Positions 11,640 to 25,757 of a stretch of 64,000 nt of DNA are shown here, piece after piece. The stretch's first letter is position 1; every line of letters starts with the position of its first letter. The translations under genes and the position numbers were made by a program. The stretch is from contig JAQFVV010000111.1 of the NCBI GenBank assembly GCA_028023455.1, forward strand, positions 4,151,416 to 4,215,415, read 5' to 3'. This DNA comes from Epiperipatus broadwayi (lineage: Eukaryota > Onychophora > Udeonychophora > Euonychophora > Peripatidae). Under the pieces are notes generated by a model. That model was not told where the DNA came from, ran no database searches, and was given only the letters and a program-made list of their open reading frames with translations.

Positions 11640-13265
11640 TATATGTCTATCTGTCTTACATATTTTATAATTTAAAATAAATAAACAAATTAAAAAAAAT
11701 GAAAAATAGTTTGAAAAAAAAAATAGATTTGTAAAAATGAAATTAATAAAATAAAAGATTGCATCATTTTTTGGTATAAAACTGTTTATTAAGAATAGGG
11801 TGGGGAAAAAGAATCATGACAGATAAGGATTTAAAAACCCACTCTTCTTTTTATAAATGAATTTTTTTTAAAAAAAGTAAATGTTAAAAGAGTAAATAAA
11901 TGTGAAATATTTTAAAATAAAACTGACAATAGTATTAATTTGTAAAAAGAAAGTTCTCTTGCAAACTATTTCATCATCAGGAATGTGATAAGATAGTAGA
12001 TGAATCTAAAAAAATAGATAAAAATGTAAAATTAATTAAACCAAATTAAAATTATGATAAAAAATAAACAATAGAAGAGTTAGGTATAAAAAGGCAGCTA
12101 GTCTATTGTTTCCAGTTTTCAGTTTCAGTTCAAGTTTTTTCCAAGTTTGTTTCCAAGTTTTCAGTTTCAATTAGCAGAGTGGCAATAATTGCATACATCA
12201 CTGATATTAGCAGTGAGAGCCAGTCCTTACTGCTGCAGAAAATATAAACATAGAAGCCACATAAGTAGTAACATGCATTGTTAGAAAACCTTTGTAATGC
12301 ATGGCTGGACTTCATACACCAGGTTTTCAGCTCCATCAATTACTTTCACCTGGAATCGATGCCTCTACATAATATAGATGCTGCAGCATACTCTGTCTTT
12401 CCCATTGTTTGTCAGAAGCATGGAAGAAAACACATGAAGCCATCATTGGAGATCAAAATGCTGGCCAGTTGGAAATCATAAACAAAAAAAGTCAACTGCA
12501 GAAAGATGACTTCATTTTAACTTAATAAAAAACTTATGTAAATATACCTTTTCAATCATAAACTGTCTAGACATGTATTTTTTAATGAAATGAACTACAA
12601 TGCACATTAGAAATATTGAATTATTAATGATTAATGCATGCTCATCTATTTTCTGTGTTATATTTATTTAAATGTGTGTGTGAGTGAATAAAAATGTTTG
12701 CTTAGCTATTGCTTAGTCTATACTCTCTCTCTCTTTTAACTGCATCACCAGTAATTTAAAGATTAGAAATATTTTTCCCATGTTAATTAGTACTGCACTG
12801 AGTCTCCTGAATAAGATTGTGAATTAGCCTGGGTAGATTGTAAGTGGTGAGTTCATATGCCTGTCATCTGGGCATGCCAGCTATATATTATCTATGGTTA
12901 AATAGCACGTGAGATTTGGCCTTAGCACAAATAAAGTGCTTTGGATGATGTGTTGTTCAAGATGTATGGAAGAGTGTTATGGTCAGGAAAGATAGTCAAG
13001 GTTGTCCATTTGTGTAGCCCTGATCTGGCCATAGTTATCATTGATGGTTAATCTATCTATGATATTCTATCTCTCTGCTTGAATGTGTGATCTGAAGTTG
13101 GAGGCATTAAATAAAAAAGTCAATCATGTAAAGTGAATAATAAAATATTATCAAATAACCATATGAGTAAATTAATAAGATGTAATAACTAATAATTGTT
13201 AATAAATGATCAATATCTCAAAATAATAATATATAATAAAATGATAAATATCAAAATATTTTTAG
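11640..13265. other. Insertion-like segment within the split LINE
   Basis: This sequence separates the RT half from the endonuclease half of one minus-strand LINE, so it is probably an insertion or a rearrangement. It contains a relatively GC-richer patch at about 12100-12500 with short overlapping frames (67 codons on plus at 12278-12481, 69 codons on minus at 12339-12130), and another at 12780-13100. I recognise neither patch. The flanks are plain AT-rich DNA. No target-site duplication could be fixed. Confidence 0.4.
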
Positions 13266-13269
13266 ACAA

Positions 13270-15130
13270 CAGATGGTTACAAATGACCAAAAATGTCCAT
13301 ATTGTTTACTGGATCATTACTATATCTTTGCTAACAATTTTTCTATTTCTTCACCAATTTATTTTAAGATATTGTTTGTAATTACACCATGTATTACTTT
13401 TTTATTTAAAATGGACCATTCAGAAGATGTATTATCTATAGGAAATACTTTTTCTTGTTCTTTATTACTACATAATTTTTTAATAAAAATTTTCACCACA
13501 CTTTATGATGTTATCTCTCTTTTTAGTAATAATTTTAACTTTTCTTTTGTAAATGTAAATTTCCTAACAATACTAAAATGCTAGTTTACATTTTTGAGAC
13601 TTTTATTCTCTTTTCTACCTTTTTTTTTTGCTAATTTACAATTATATTTTTATATTCAGATTTTAACTATTTTTTTTACCATTTTACAAAATTCTAAACA
13701 TTCAGTCCTTCTTAATAAATCATTTTTATAGATTTTACATTATTTCTTTTTCTTCATAAATTGCTTTTTACTTTCAAATGATGCTTTTTGTACCATCTAT
13801 TTCTATTGCAGTTGTTAATAGTTTATGAATTATATTACTACTTATTTTATCTTGACTTCTTAACAATTCCTTATTATCTTATTTGCAATTTCTAATTTAA
13901 AATCATTAAAATAATTCTGAAAATTAGAAATATACAATATAAATAGTGTTTTTTTAATAATTTTTGTTTTTACAGATTTGCATTAACTTGAATCATACAT
14001 CTCACTGATTAATGATCACCTCCCGTGTTGATTTTATTAAAAACATTACAATTTTGAAATTCATAGTTACATTTAGTCAAAATACAATTAAATTTTGCTG
14101 CATGTTTATTTTGATGTACTTTTGTTTATTTTCATTTAGCACATTTTTCAAAAGCAGAATTATTAATATAAAGGTTTTTTTTTCTGAAAACACTAGGAAC
14201 TGAGTTTTCACTCACTGATTGAATCACAATCAAATTTACTCACATCACTTTGATCTTTCGATCATTTATCAATTCCAATATTAAAATCTTCCATGACTAT
14301 TTTCAAATGTTGTTAGATCCAAACAAAAGCTTTTTGTACACCAATATAATATTTTAACTTCATCACAATAAATACACATTGGAGCATAAATCTGAATTAT
14401 TTGCATTTGGTATCTTCCTCGAATAATAAGTAATTCTGTCATTCTGTCTCATACATCATCAATTTGGACAATGTTGCTCTTCCACCTTTTATTTATAGTG
14501 AAATCTACTCCACTTGTACTTCTATAAAATATCCACTTTTTCTAAATTAATTGTCTCTTCATATTTTCTTCAACTTCATGAAGTCCAACAATATTAATTT
14601 TAATATTAGACAGTTCTTCCACTTCCTGTAATCTTTCTTTACTTGAAAATGATCTCCAGTTGTATGTATTGAAATAAAAGAACATAGAACATTACTGAAT
14701 GGATCATTCAGTCCATAATCAGAGAATTTTTAACAACTTCTGACTTTTATCACAAATTGCTGCCTTGGCTAAGAATAAAAGGCCATACTTTAGTTTCTTC
14801 TGCCAGATTGTGGGTATCTATTGAGAAAACAAGTTTATTTACAAACACATGTATTCTGAGTTTCTTATCAGGCAACTGATCATTAAGATCATGATGCTTT
14901 TGGATATTAAACTCAGAGATCAAAAGACAATCGTTTCACCATACTGGTTGATGAATGTTGCTAAATAACCATCTGTCATATTTTATGTGTATAATCATAT
15001 AGTAATAACACAACAAGATTACATGGATCAGCATTGGGAATTTACAATGCAGGCACATCTAAAGCCTTAAATGCATCAAAGGCTCTTTTTTCAATTAATA
15101 AAAAAATCATTTCTGTAGCCTGGCATAATG
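13270..15130 (-). mobile_element. RTE-like LINE, 5' (endonuclease) half of split copy
   Basis: It aligns on the minus strand with 18540-19950 and, reversed, with the plus-strand copies at 31340-33600 and 62165-64000. Examples are 'tagtcaaaatacaatta' at 14076 against 18900, and the segment at 14985-15010 that reverses to the 'gtgattatacatatag' found at 62299. The region encodes the apurinic-type endonuclease and the start of RT, but all frames are broken. The short open frames at 13196-13584 and 14012-14203 are antisense chance frames. The 5' end is near 15130. Confidence 0.68.
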
Positions 15131-15134
15131 TATC

Positions 15135-16070
15135 AGTTAAGAGATTAGCATAGCAGGCCATTATCATTTTCAGGATTTTATTACATTGCACAAAATTATA
15201 GATTAGAATTCAAGGATATTGACAACAAGAACATTTCCATAAATTTAAAAAACAAGAAAATATAGTATACGAAAATGTTCCCATTTATAATATATTACTG
15301 CAGAATATTGATTACAAAACAAAAATGCTAACACAAGTGTTTGTTTCACATTAGGAAGTTAATAAATATTTGCAAAAAAACTTTATTTTTGAGGAGACAT
15401 GAAATACAAATCATCCTATTATTATATATCAACTAAGTGTTCAATTAAGATTTAAACATCCTGCATTAAAATCCCACTATATCTTTGGTATTGTAGCCAA
15501 TTAATATTTTATACATTTGTTCTGTATAAAAAAGAATTTGGTATATAATCATTTTTGCAATTTTTTAGCTTACTAACGTGGCATTTTGACCATTTGAATG
15601 TTTCTTAATACTAATACAACATATATTAATAAATATAAAAGTCTTTTAAAAATGAAAATTCCTCCTCAGCATTAATCTCTCATAGAGGAATAATAAAAAG
15701 AGGTGGTCATCATCAGGTTCATCAATTTGCACGTTTTGAATGTTGGAACAGCTTTCTATCTTTAGCTTGCACTGTTACTAAGATTACATAAATACTCATT
15801 TATTAGTCAGTGTTAATAGCTAGCTGATTTTAATAAATGCATCTCATTTTTGACAAAGAAGAGAATTCAATATAGAAAATTTATTAATCTTCATTGTTAT
15901 AAATAAATTTAAAAAGCAATATTTTATTCAGAGTCTACATATACTCACAAAATATGTTAAACAAATATAGTACAGGATACTAATGTTATTACTTTATTTA
16001 ATTTAGTAAATATTTTTTATAAGCAAATAAATAAATGCTATCACTTTGGAAATCATTAAAGTACTTTATT
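15135..16070. other. Unassigned AT-rich DNA
   Basis: No ORF, repeat or motif supported between the two LINE copies. Confidence 0.5.
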
Positions 16071-16075
16071 TCATA

Positions 16076-16700
16076 ATCATCATCATCATAATCAACCATT
16101 ATCTATCCATTGCAAGATAAAGGTCTCTCCACGTTCAATTTATCTTCTCTGATTTTTAGCTTCTGTTCTCCACAACACCTCTAAACACTTTCTTATTTCA
16201 TTCATCCATCTCTCATGTGGTCTCTTTCTGTGTCTTTTACAATCTCTTGGACTCCAGTTTAAGATTTCAATTGTCCATCTATTATAATCTCTTCTAGCAA
16301 TATGTCCAGGCCAACTCCACTTCAGTCATTTAATTTTTTTATAATCATATAAACCATTAAAACATGTCATACAAACCATTATTAAATTATGGCACAATGA
16401 AAATATCAGAATTTAATCTTTTTTTTTGAGTCCCCATTTCTAGTTTTCATATCAAGCTAAAACATATTCTTATCTCTTCTATCAATGGCACATGCATTTT
16501 TTTCTAGACTAAGGTAATTTTTGTACAGAACCATTGCTTGTACATTTGATGTTTTTTATGGTGAAAATTTTAGCCCATCTTCATTTAAGCAATTTTATTT
16601 TTTCAATGATGTTAGTGCTTTTTTCCATCCACTATATTGCTTTTAGTATCTTTTTATCAATCTCATCATAGATTTTTTCCTACTTTATTCTGTAGTTTAA
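16076..16700 (-). mobile_element. RTE-like LINE, 3' end fragment
   Basis: Positions 16076-16340 are the reverse complement of the last ~270 bp of the LINE, including the 'catcatcatcataatc' tail, the RPH(V)RW block ('catctctcatgtggtctc') and the GHIARR block ('ctagcaatatgtccagg'). This is the best-preserved 3' end after the copy at 5262-5993. More diverged LINE-like sequence resumes at about 16580-16690, where 'ttttattttttcaatgatgttagtgc' corresponds to the TDIIEKI block. It is possibly two overlapping truncated insertions. Confidence 0.75.
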
Positions 16701-16954
16701 AGAAATGTGTTGTCATTAAATTGTACCTTCTTTTTAAGCATATAAGTAATTAATGAATAAGCACATTTATTAAAAGTATTTAAAAAACACATACACATTT
16801 CTTTTAAATTATGAAAATATTTCTATTAAAAGTACTGAGCAATATGTTTTTTGGCATTAGGAATGTGGACTGAGATATTTATAAAATGGTTAAAATTTTC
16901 AATATACTCATTTTCTAATATATTTTCTCAATCTGTCTTTCTCCACACATATAC

Positions 16955-19900
16955 CATCATCATAATCATTTTCAACTATTATTGATTATCTTCAAGATGA
17001 ATGATTCTCATGTTTAATCCAATTTTTACAAGCCTTAGCCTGCTTTCTCTACATCACACTAGTAAAATTTTTTAATTCATCCTTCCATCTCACATCTGAT
17101 TTCTTTCTAAGTGTTTTACAATCTCTTGGAATCAATTCAAGATTTCAACTATCCATCTATGACCATCATTTCTAGCAATATATATGCAGTCTTCTTCTGC
17201 TTAAATATTTAATTGCTTTAATGATGTCAGTAATATCTGTTTGTTCTCTCACTCATGTATTTAGCCTTTGACCTCTTATTATTTTTAAGATGCATCATTC
17301 CATATTTAATTAAGTCAGAAGTTTCTTTATTTTTTTTCTGGTAGCTATCTAATTTTCAAATCAATAAGTAAGAACTGGTAAAATCTTTATTTACAAACCC
17401 ATAGTAATAGTTCCTTTTAATATTATGTTATTTTTATCAAAAATACTCCTATGAATTATGTTTCAATGTGCATTAATAATTTTTAAAATCATTTTCATCA
17501 ATATTTATTTTATTCTTTTGAGGAAATCTATTGTAATATAACTTTAGTTCTTTCTATTATTTATCTTTAGATCTAAAATCCATTGGAACATAACTTTAGA
17601 TTTTCTAGCATTTAACTTTAGCCTACTTTCTTTCTTGCAATATTTCTTAAAGCCCCGAACCATTATATACAAAAACAACCATATCATCTAGAAAGACTAA
17701 GTGGCTTATTTCATTTACTTTTACAACCATAGCTTCTCATTTGAATTCACAAAATACTTCTTGTAAAACAAGTATAAATTTTTTTGGGGATAGATAAGAC
17801 AACAATCCGCTGCTTTAATCAAAGTAAAAATGCATATAAAAAGCAAATGCCTTTACATAATCAACAAATCAAAAGCAAAATGACAATTATTATTTATTGG
17901 GCTTTTTATAACTTCTGCCAATATGTAGACGTTATCGATTATTATAAAACGACTTTTAAACTCAGCTTCTTCATTTTGTTGGCTAAAGTCCAAAATTCAT
18001 TGCAGACAGTTGTAATTGTTTTCACAAAAAATGTATACAATTCATAAATCTATATTAACCCATTATCACTTTTTAAAAAATATTAATATTTGTACTACAT
18101 TATTTCTATCACTAATACATCTTTATTATTTAAAAATTTGCTATATAATTTTGTCAACAATTTTTTTTAATTTTTTCACTTGTTTTAAAATATGATTATA
18201 ATTTCATTATTACCTGGAGTTTTTACAGTCTTCATAAATTTAATTTTACGTCTAATTTTTTAATTTAAAATGCTGAACAATTCAGAAGATATAATAATTG
18301 TACAGCATACTTTGTTATCATGTTTTTGTTGCTTTATAATACTTTATAAAACTCTTTCACACATTTTATGATATCAACTCTCTTTTTAATAATAGTTCTG
18401 CCTTTTCTTTTTATTGAAGCAAGATTTTGTTTTCTATTTTTGAAAAATTTACTTTCTTCTACAGCTCTCCTTGCTAAATTACTATTATAATTTCTTATAA
18501 CATTAATTCATTTTCATACCATTTTACAAAATTTTAGATATTCATTTGCTCTTAATAGATCATTTTTACATCTTTTCATATTCTTTCTTTTTTCATAAAC
18601 TGTTTGTTATCAGTAGACATTTTCCTGCTATCTGTGTTCTACATCTATTTTTGTTGCAGTTTTTAGCAGTGTATCAGTTATTTTCCTATTGAATAATTCA
18701 AATCTGAACCATCTTCAAATTCTAAGTTCTAATATAAATTCATTGAAATATTTTTGAAGGTTAGGAACATGAATTACAAACCCTATTTTCCTTAATAATT
18801 TCTGTCTTTTAGTTTTGCATTAACATGTAAATATAGAAGATTACTTACTGTGTTGAATTTATTATAAATTTTCAATGCTTCAAATACAATTTTTTTTGTT
18901 AGTCAAAATATAATCAAATTCTGCTGATTATTTGTTTGAATACTTCCATATCCATAAGTCATTTTTTTCAAAGAAATAATTCATAATACATGTTTTTTCT
19001 ACAAACTCCAAAGTCTATTTTCTTTCTCATTTCTATAACTACAAAGAAATATACATACAATACTTTCATACCTCAATTCCAGAGTTAAATTCTGCCATGC
19101 CCTATTAAAATGTTGCTTGGTTAAATCAAAACCATTTTGTATATCCATATAAAAATCCTTTACTTCTTTATCACAATAAGAACTTGTTAGACCATATACT
19201 TGGATTATTTAAATTAGATATCTTCTATTAAATTAAATAACTAGTCTTACCACTCTGTCTAATACACCATCATTCTCTTCTTCCATTTTTTATTTACCAT
19301 AAATTATACACTATGTGTGTTTCCAATATTTGTGTCTTTGTAGTATATTTTTTGTTATCTTTAAAATCAATAGTTTCTTCACCCTGTTTTCTAACTTCAC
19401 AAAACCCAAAATGACTCATTTAATATTGGATTGTTCTTTCAATTTGCACAATCATCCTTTACTTGATTATGATATACAGTTAAGATACATAACTAAAATG
19501 TTATCATCAAATAGCCACCTGGATTTACAAGGAATTCTTAGGTAATCCCCAACTGCTGCCTTGACTGGTGACTTTATAATCTCTTGGAATTAAAAACTAT
19601 AATTTAGTTTGTCTGCCATGATTGTAAATGTCTCTTAAAATATCTTTATTTATATACACATTTATTTCACCTTCAAAAAATCAACTGATATTTCAATTAA
19701 AAACTACCAGGCAATTGAGAAAAAACACCATAGTACTTTTTGATTTTAAACTTAAAAGTAATAAGCTCACCATACTGGCTGATGCATGCTGGTTAGAAGC
19801 ATATGCATATTACTATATATTAATCATATACATTATAATAATAGATGTAGTGACATGAACATATGCAGTGAACATTATGAAAATTTTCTAATTCATTACC

Positions 19901-19960
19901 TTTAAGACTTCAAAGAAAAAGCATGCAGTTTCTTTTTAATTAAGAGCAAATTCATTTCTG
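16955..19960 (-). mobile_element. RTE-like LINE, near full-length degraded copy
   Basis: On the minus strand from about 19960 to 16955 this covers the 5' region, endonuclease, RT and 3' tail. Landmarks (plus coordinates) are 'ctgccttgactgg' at 19555 (5' leader), 'ttacctggagtttttac' at 18210 (RT block with K-x-PGND), 'gaattcacaaaatacttcttg' at 17743 (RT block FCG..KWE), 'tcatctagaaagactaagtg' at 17687 (the LDFA block), and a tail at 16960-17100 with 'catcataatca'. Every frame is heavily interrupted, so the copy is old. The open frames on the plus strand (17784-18047, 19315-19545, 19628-19858) are antisense shadows. Confidence 0.75.
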
Positions 19961-19971
19961 CACATAACAAG

Positions 19972-19977
<6 letters not shown>

Positions 19978-20011
<34 letters not shown>

Positions 20012-20041
20012 TACAAGTATATGTATATATATATATATATA
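19978..20041. repeat. (TA)n microsatellite
   Basis: Two blocks of TA repeats are separated by 'aatatacaagtatatg'. Confidence 0.95.
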
Positions 20042-20044
20042 AAC

Positions 20045-23035
20045 CATCCTGGTCATATTTAGATATATTTAAAAATGTTTTGTCATTTAGTTATTGTTTG
20101 TATGATTATTTATTGTTTTGAAGTTGTCAGATGATATCATGTCTAATATCTTTTATTGAGACACACACAAAATAGAAAATATAATAATTCCAATCTGTTT
20201 TTACTTTATGATGAATAATAAATTCACAACCTGTTTTTCTTTTATCCTTTAAAAGAAAATATTATGCAATGCTTGGTATCTTGTTTTAAAAGTCACTGAT
20301 AAAGTTAAACTCTTGCACAAAGTTACTTAAATTTAAAGGTATACATTTTTAGGGCTTAAAATAACATTGTGGATCTCTATATTTAATAAATATAAATAGC
20401 TAAACTGTGATTACATTTTACCGTGGGTGTATGTTTTTATTTATGTACATGTGCTGATTCTGAATTCACAAATATTTTAGATATTGTGAAAAAGGTAATC
20501 TTTGTACTAATGTTTTAAAATAAAACTGAATGTATTGTTATATTTTTAAGAGAGATTTAAAAGTTATTGTTGTAATAATATTTTAAAAAGCATGTTTTCA
20601 AACTAAAATTTTAAGAAGACATCTTGTTGGAGACATTTCATAGTCTGTAAAAGAAAAATGGGATTCCAATAAAAGAGAAATATTTTTGTAAATAGAAGAG
20701 ATGAACTTGAGCATATTAATAACAATGGAATTTAATGTAATGACCTCATTAACATGTATATAAGAAAATAGTATAAATAAGCCCATGATATTAAATTGGC
20801 TCTCTTATTACTTGTTTCTTTTGTACTTTTTGTGAATTGATCATTGTAATGAATGTTATATTTGCTTAATATTTTATTTACAATAAATATTTTTTGGATA
20901 TGCCATATAAATATTTTAGGAATGCTTTAGAGAAAATAAAATGATGAGAGGATAGATAAAAACTGAATTTTTATCCTGTAGGACAAATTTGATTTTTTTT
21001 AGCTTTAAAACAACATAAAAATGGAATATATCATTGGTTATAGCATCTATATGCCTGATAATTACATATGTGATTGCCAACAAATAAAGTTAATGTATTG
21101 TCAAGGATATAGAGATAATGATTACTTGTTAGTGGAATAATTGAATTATAAAATGCTAATAAAATGTTCAATGTAAACCTATATATGTGTATTTTTATCT
21201 ACATCTCATGCCTATGGATTAGTAACATATTGAAAAATAAACTGATAATTATGAACTCACTGGTGTTTTTTTGTTTTCAGATTCAACATAAAATTTAAGA
21301 TTAAATAATTATTATTTATCAGTAAATAATATTTTTGAGTTTGTTTGTTAGATACTTTTGTTTACTGCTGACATAAATTTTAAATGTTCATGTTTTGTTT
21401 TTATAAATATTAAAAAAATAAGATTGTAAAAAGATTATTTTCATTTTACAGAATCAACTTAAAAATCTGAATAGATATTTATGTATTCCTCTTATATCTG
21501 ATAAAATATGCTTTCAAAGTTTAAAAATGTTCAATACTTATTGCAAACTTATGATAATTTCATACTTATTATTATAATTAGATTGCTAACATAGAAAGAT
21601 AAGCTTCTAAATAGCTACAGAGTAGATTTGCATTGTTTGCTAATATAACATTCTATTTTTGAAAATAAAGTATTTTCATTCTAAATAAATTATTAATTTA
21701 TATTTTGATTTCTAATAAATATTGTATAAATTATTGCATAAAAATATCTAGAATTGTAATGATTTCATAAATAAACACATTTATGGTTATTCAAACCATT
21801 TTCTTTAAACAATGTTGTAAAAATCATGACATCAAATACCTGTCAGAATACAGTAAAGGAACTTGTCAGGGTGGAGCTAAATTCTATTGTTTTGAGGATT
21901 TTTTTGATTTTTTTGCCATCTATGGAATTTTTTTTGAACTAAAATTTATATAATGTATATAGAAAAATATGCTTATTACAGTATAAAGCTTGTGGAAATT
22001 CTCACTAAGGAGCAAATTAATGAAATTTATATGAAAACCAAGTATTGTCAAATAAAGTCAATCGTGAAAATAATATTTGTCTGAATTCATGCTTAATATA
22101 TGTGTCAATAAAAGGGCCAATTAGGTTTATTTATGATTTAATATTACTATTATATTTAAGAGTGACATTTTCACATACATTTTATATGTGAATGCATATT
22201 TAAATGGATTCATAATTAAAAGAAATTCATAATAATCTTTTACATTTTATGATTAGTGATTAAAATAAATTTTTGCTTAATAACTTAAGTTTATTCAGCA
22301 TCTGTATAATGGTCAAACTGCAACAAATTAAGACTTATTTTATATAGATGAATATTTTCCTCTAATGTCTGGAATGCATTTATTGTCTAGCATGTTTTGA
22401 TAGTTTAAATGTACACAACTCATATAGTATTATAATTATAATTTTTATAATATACTCATAATTTTAATTTTATTTTATTGGGAATTTGTAAATAAATTAT
22501 CATTATTGCTTATTACATTTGAATTTTGGGTTTATTTACATTAACAAATATAAAGTATAGTAATCATAATTTATATAAAAAAATAAGCATGGATAAACAC
22601 GATCTAACTATTGAGTAATATAAATATTGTCATTAAACTGGTATTTGACAATTAAACAAGGTTAATTCAATATTATCAGGAATACTCATTGAGATCAAAA
22701 CTTCTAATAAATTTTGTACTAAATTTATATTAGTTATCGAGCTTAATATTTTCATGCTTTTGAATATAACAATTTAAAACAAAGAAAACTAAGAGTTATT
22801 TGAAAATAAACAGTGCGTAAATTTAACAGTAATTTTTGAATATTATACCAACATGAATTTTATAGCATCTTGTTTATAAAAGCTTACTAAACCCTTATTT
22901 CTTTATTCTATTATAATTATAAATATGCCACTTATTTCACATTAAAGAGTGAAGCTATAATTATACTATAATGTATAATAGGTTTGCTTAATGCTTTCAA
23001 GATTTAATGTTGGAATCTCATATTCATAGCTTTGT
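20045..23035. other. Unassigned AT-rich DNA (3 kb)
   Basis: This is the largest stretch where I recognise nothing. There are no ORFs above about 62 codons, no clear repeats and no LINE/PLE blocks. One slightly GC-richer patch at about 21835-21900 ('aggaacttgtcagggtggagc') has no assignment. Confidence 0.5.
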
Positions 23036-23039
23036 GAAT

Positions 23040-23680
23040 GAAGACTGTTGTGATTTATTGTACACATATGGAAATGAGTTTGAATTTTTAATTAGTTAGT
23101 CCATTGTTTGGAGAGAACAAAGCATGCCTCTCTTCTATTAATGGCACTGAGATCATTTTCTATGTAAAAAGCTTCTTTAACTTTTCTTTTGCCATCACTC
23201 TTCTCTGTATAAATTATTTGGGCAGAACTGAGTTCGAATACATGGCCTGTAGCTGCTTGGTGGTCCCAGAAGAACTCTGTTGTATGCATACATGTGTTAG
23301 TAAATTCTTGTATTAAGGTTAGCCTGAGTCTCACTATAGTAAGATGCCTGGCAGCCTAATTGAGAGCATGCCATTTTATAGACCACATGAGGGGCTTGAT
23401 CTTTTTCTATTTTATCTTTTGAATTATTTATTAGTCAGTTAGTACTGGGAGGAGTTCTGAAGGTAAACTTGAAATTGTTAGACAATTTTTTTTTGCAATA
23501 TTGATAATACATTAGGCATAAAAGGAATTGTTAGATATTTCATATTGTCTTTAGGCTGTTTATTTCTGAGTTTTCTATAAAATGTTTTTATTCTCTGATT
23601 GGTTGTATTGGATTTGAAGTCTATGTTAGTCTGAATTAATTTGTCAAGTGATATAATACTACAAACTTTAATATGCATAT
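23040..23680 (-). pseudogene. Penelope-like element GIY-YIG endonuclease fragment
   Basis: Read on the minus strand, this is the 3' part of a PLE polyprotein. An upstream frame (23678-23478) ends with KYLTIPFMPNVLSILQKKI, resembling the linker that precedes the endonuclease. Downstream, in another frame at about 23415-23330, comes VVYKMACSQLGCQASYYSET, with the GIY-YIG-type VVY spaced from YYSE (normally YIGE/T) and a CxxxxC pair. The frame at 23334-23092 then gives HQAATGHVFELSSAQIIYTE and KRKVKEAFYIENDLSAINRR, the conserved H, E and final N(R) blocks of PLE endonucleases. At least one frameshift and a degenerate YIG make it inactive. The sequence class (CxxxxC-x-ASY) differs from the PLEs at 28 and 58 kb. 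Confidence 0.75.
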
Positions 23681-23689
23681 GTATTCATT

Positions 23690-25490
23690 AAGTATTTAGT
23701 TAGTGCTATTTTGAGATCTTGTTTTACAATCTACTGGATGTAATATAAGATAGCATTCTTTATTTTTATCTATTTATTCTCAGTTAATGTATTGGTATAA
23801 ATTAGGGTTTTGAAATCTGAACGTACAAACAGTCTTTTAATTTTTTTATTTGTCTCAGTATTTTTTTATCATTATAAATTCCAAACATTTAGTTTAGTTT
23901 GAAGAGTCTCTATCTCTTGGTAATTTTACACCATTATAACTTGATGCCTCAATTCATAGGACATATCAAAGAATTTCTGTTGTATCTTATTTCATTTGTA
24001 TTTTGTGACAGATTGGTACATCAATTTAGGTGCTTAGCAGTGCTCTTCCCATTGCTCTTTTTTTTATACTGTTACAATTTATATAATTTTATCATTTGAA
24101 TGGATGTAAGTAATGAAAATATTTTAATATATGAAAATTTTCGCTTATTATTTTATGATGAAAAAACACATTCCGATATTAATAAGACTTTAAAATGTTA
24201 ACGCTTTTTGTCTTACTGCATCTGGCTGTGATTTATTCTAATAAAAAAAAAAAAAAAACAAACGAAAATTTTCACATAGTAAAATATTTTTAATATTATT
24301 TATAGGTTAAAATGGAATTTTAACGTACATTTTATAAAATGTTCCTTGCCAAAAGTTAGATAGATCTGTTTTAATTACAAAATAAATTAACTGAGGTGGT
24401 GTACAAATAATTTTGACCAAATAGTAGTTAATTAGTTTAGTTAATAAAAATTACTTCATAAATATGTCTTTTATAAAAATTTAATTAATTTTTATATATA
24501 ATTCAATGTATATATGTTAAATTATTTGCATTTACACATACTATAATATCCTCTTTAGATAACTACTTTAATAGTTATTATTAATCATTTATGAGATTGA
24601 AGTCTCATAAATTTTAATCCAGACGTACCCTTTAAATTTCGAGTAAAGATTAATATATTTAATTAGTTTTGTAGGCAATCACTTGGAATAATAAATCCAC
24701 TGCATTTCCTTTTTTCCTGTGGGTGATATTTTAAATGAACTTAAAATTTTTATTCAACCTCATATTTTAATTAATTAATAGTGATATCTGAAATGGATAA
24801 CTGACTCTCAAGATTTATTTAAGTACTAAATCAACATTTTTAAAGTAGCTTGAATCATAATCTTTCATATTTCTTTATTGATAATGAAGACATATGGGAG
24901 GCTGAAACATGAACCAATTAATAAGTCCGGCTTCATTTTAGATTTGATATTATTTATATTTGTAAATGTCTAATATAATGAAATAGATTTATGACATGAA
25001 AATTCACATGATACTTCGAACTGCAAACAAGATAGATATTGAGCTGTGATCCTTGGAACCTAAGTCCTTAAGCCTATTAGTCTGTCATTTCTCCAAACTA
25101 TGCTGTGCTTTATAAATATAATAAAATAGTAAATACTGTATTTATAAACTGAAATCATTTTTGGTATTATATCTTTCATCAAATCAATAAAGCTTATAAT
25201 CACTTAATCTCTAACACTTTTAATAAAAACAATGTTTTATTTAAATGCAAAATACATCTTAATGAATATTTTACAAGCAAAGTTAACATTGATTGCTAAA
25301 CAATCAGACTTACTTAATATGATCTACATGTCTTGGGGCATTATTATTTTGAAACGTTTTTTTTTTTATAGATTTAGCTTTGAATAAATACAGAATAATA
25401 TGATAAAATTGATATTTACTGACATTTTATACTTTCATGGATATTTTAAGATCTAACTGATCAATTTTAAGCCAAGAAAAAAAATTATTA
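23690..25490. other. Unassigned; possible upstream PLE remnant at its left edge
   Basis: Minus-strand sequence at 23690-24060 might be the decayed region between RT and endonuclease of the PLE, but I could not find RT motifs. The rest is AT-rich with no supportable features. Confidence 0.35.
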
Positions 25491-25497
25491 AAAAAGG

Positions 25498-25757
25498 TAC
25501 TCAAACTCAGAATTTCACACGACCCACTACTCTCAGTGCCATCTCATATTGCTGACTCACCTGATCACACATGTTGAAAAGATAAATAATCACCAATATA
25601 TGTATTTCATGCTAAACCAGCAATCAGATTGCTGGTTTAGCATTACATATGTATGTTGGTGATTATTTATCTTTTCAATATGTGTATGATCAGGTGGGTC
25701 AGCCAAATAAGATGGCACTGAGAGTAGTGGGTCGTGTGAAAGTCTGAGTTCGAATCC
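25498..25757. mobile_element. Palindromic dimer of the tRNA-box-B repeat
   Basis: This is an almost perfect palindrome centred near 25625 ('gctaaaccagcaatc|agattgctggtttagc'). Each arm is ~128 bp and contains 'aaagataaataatcacca', 'cacctgatca', 'agtgccatctta' and 'gacccactac', or their complements. The right arm ends in 'gagttcgaatccc' (25746-25758), a strong match to a tRNA B box. The same family occurs at 26540-27920, 52148-52872 and 59655-59885. Foldback origin or inverted-dimer insertion are both possible. Confidence 0.8.

Noticed and set aside
12130-12481. Opposed frames of 67-69 codons in a GC-richer patch
   Set aside because: Overlapping frames on both strands, no domain or splice context; left as unassigned rather than called a gene.
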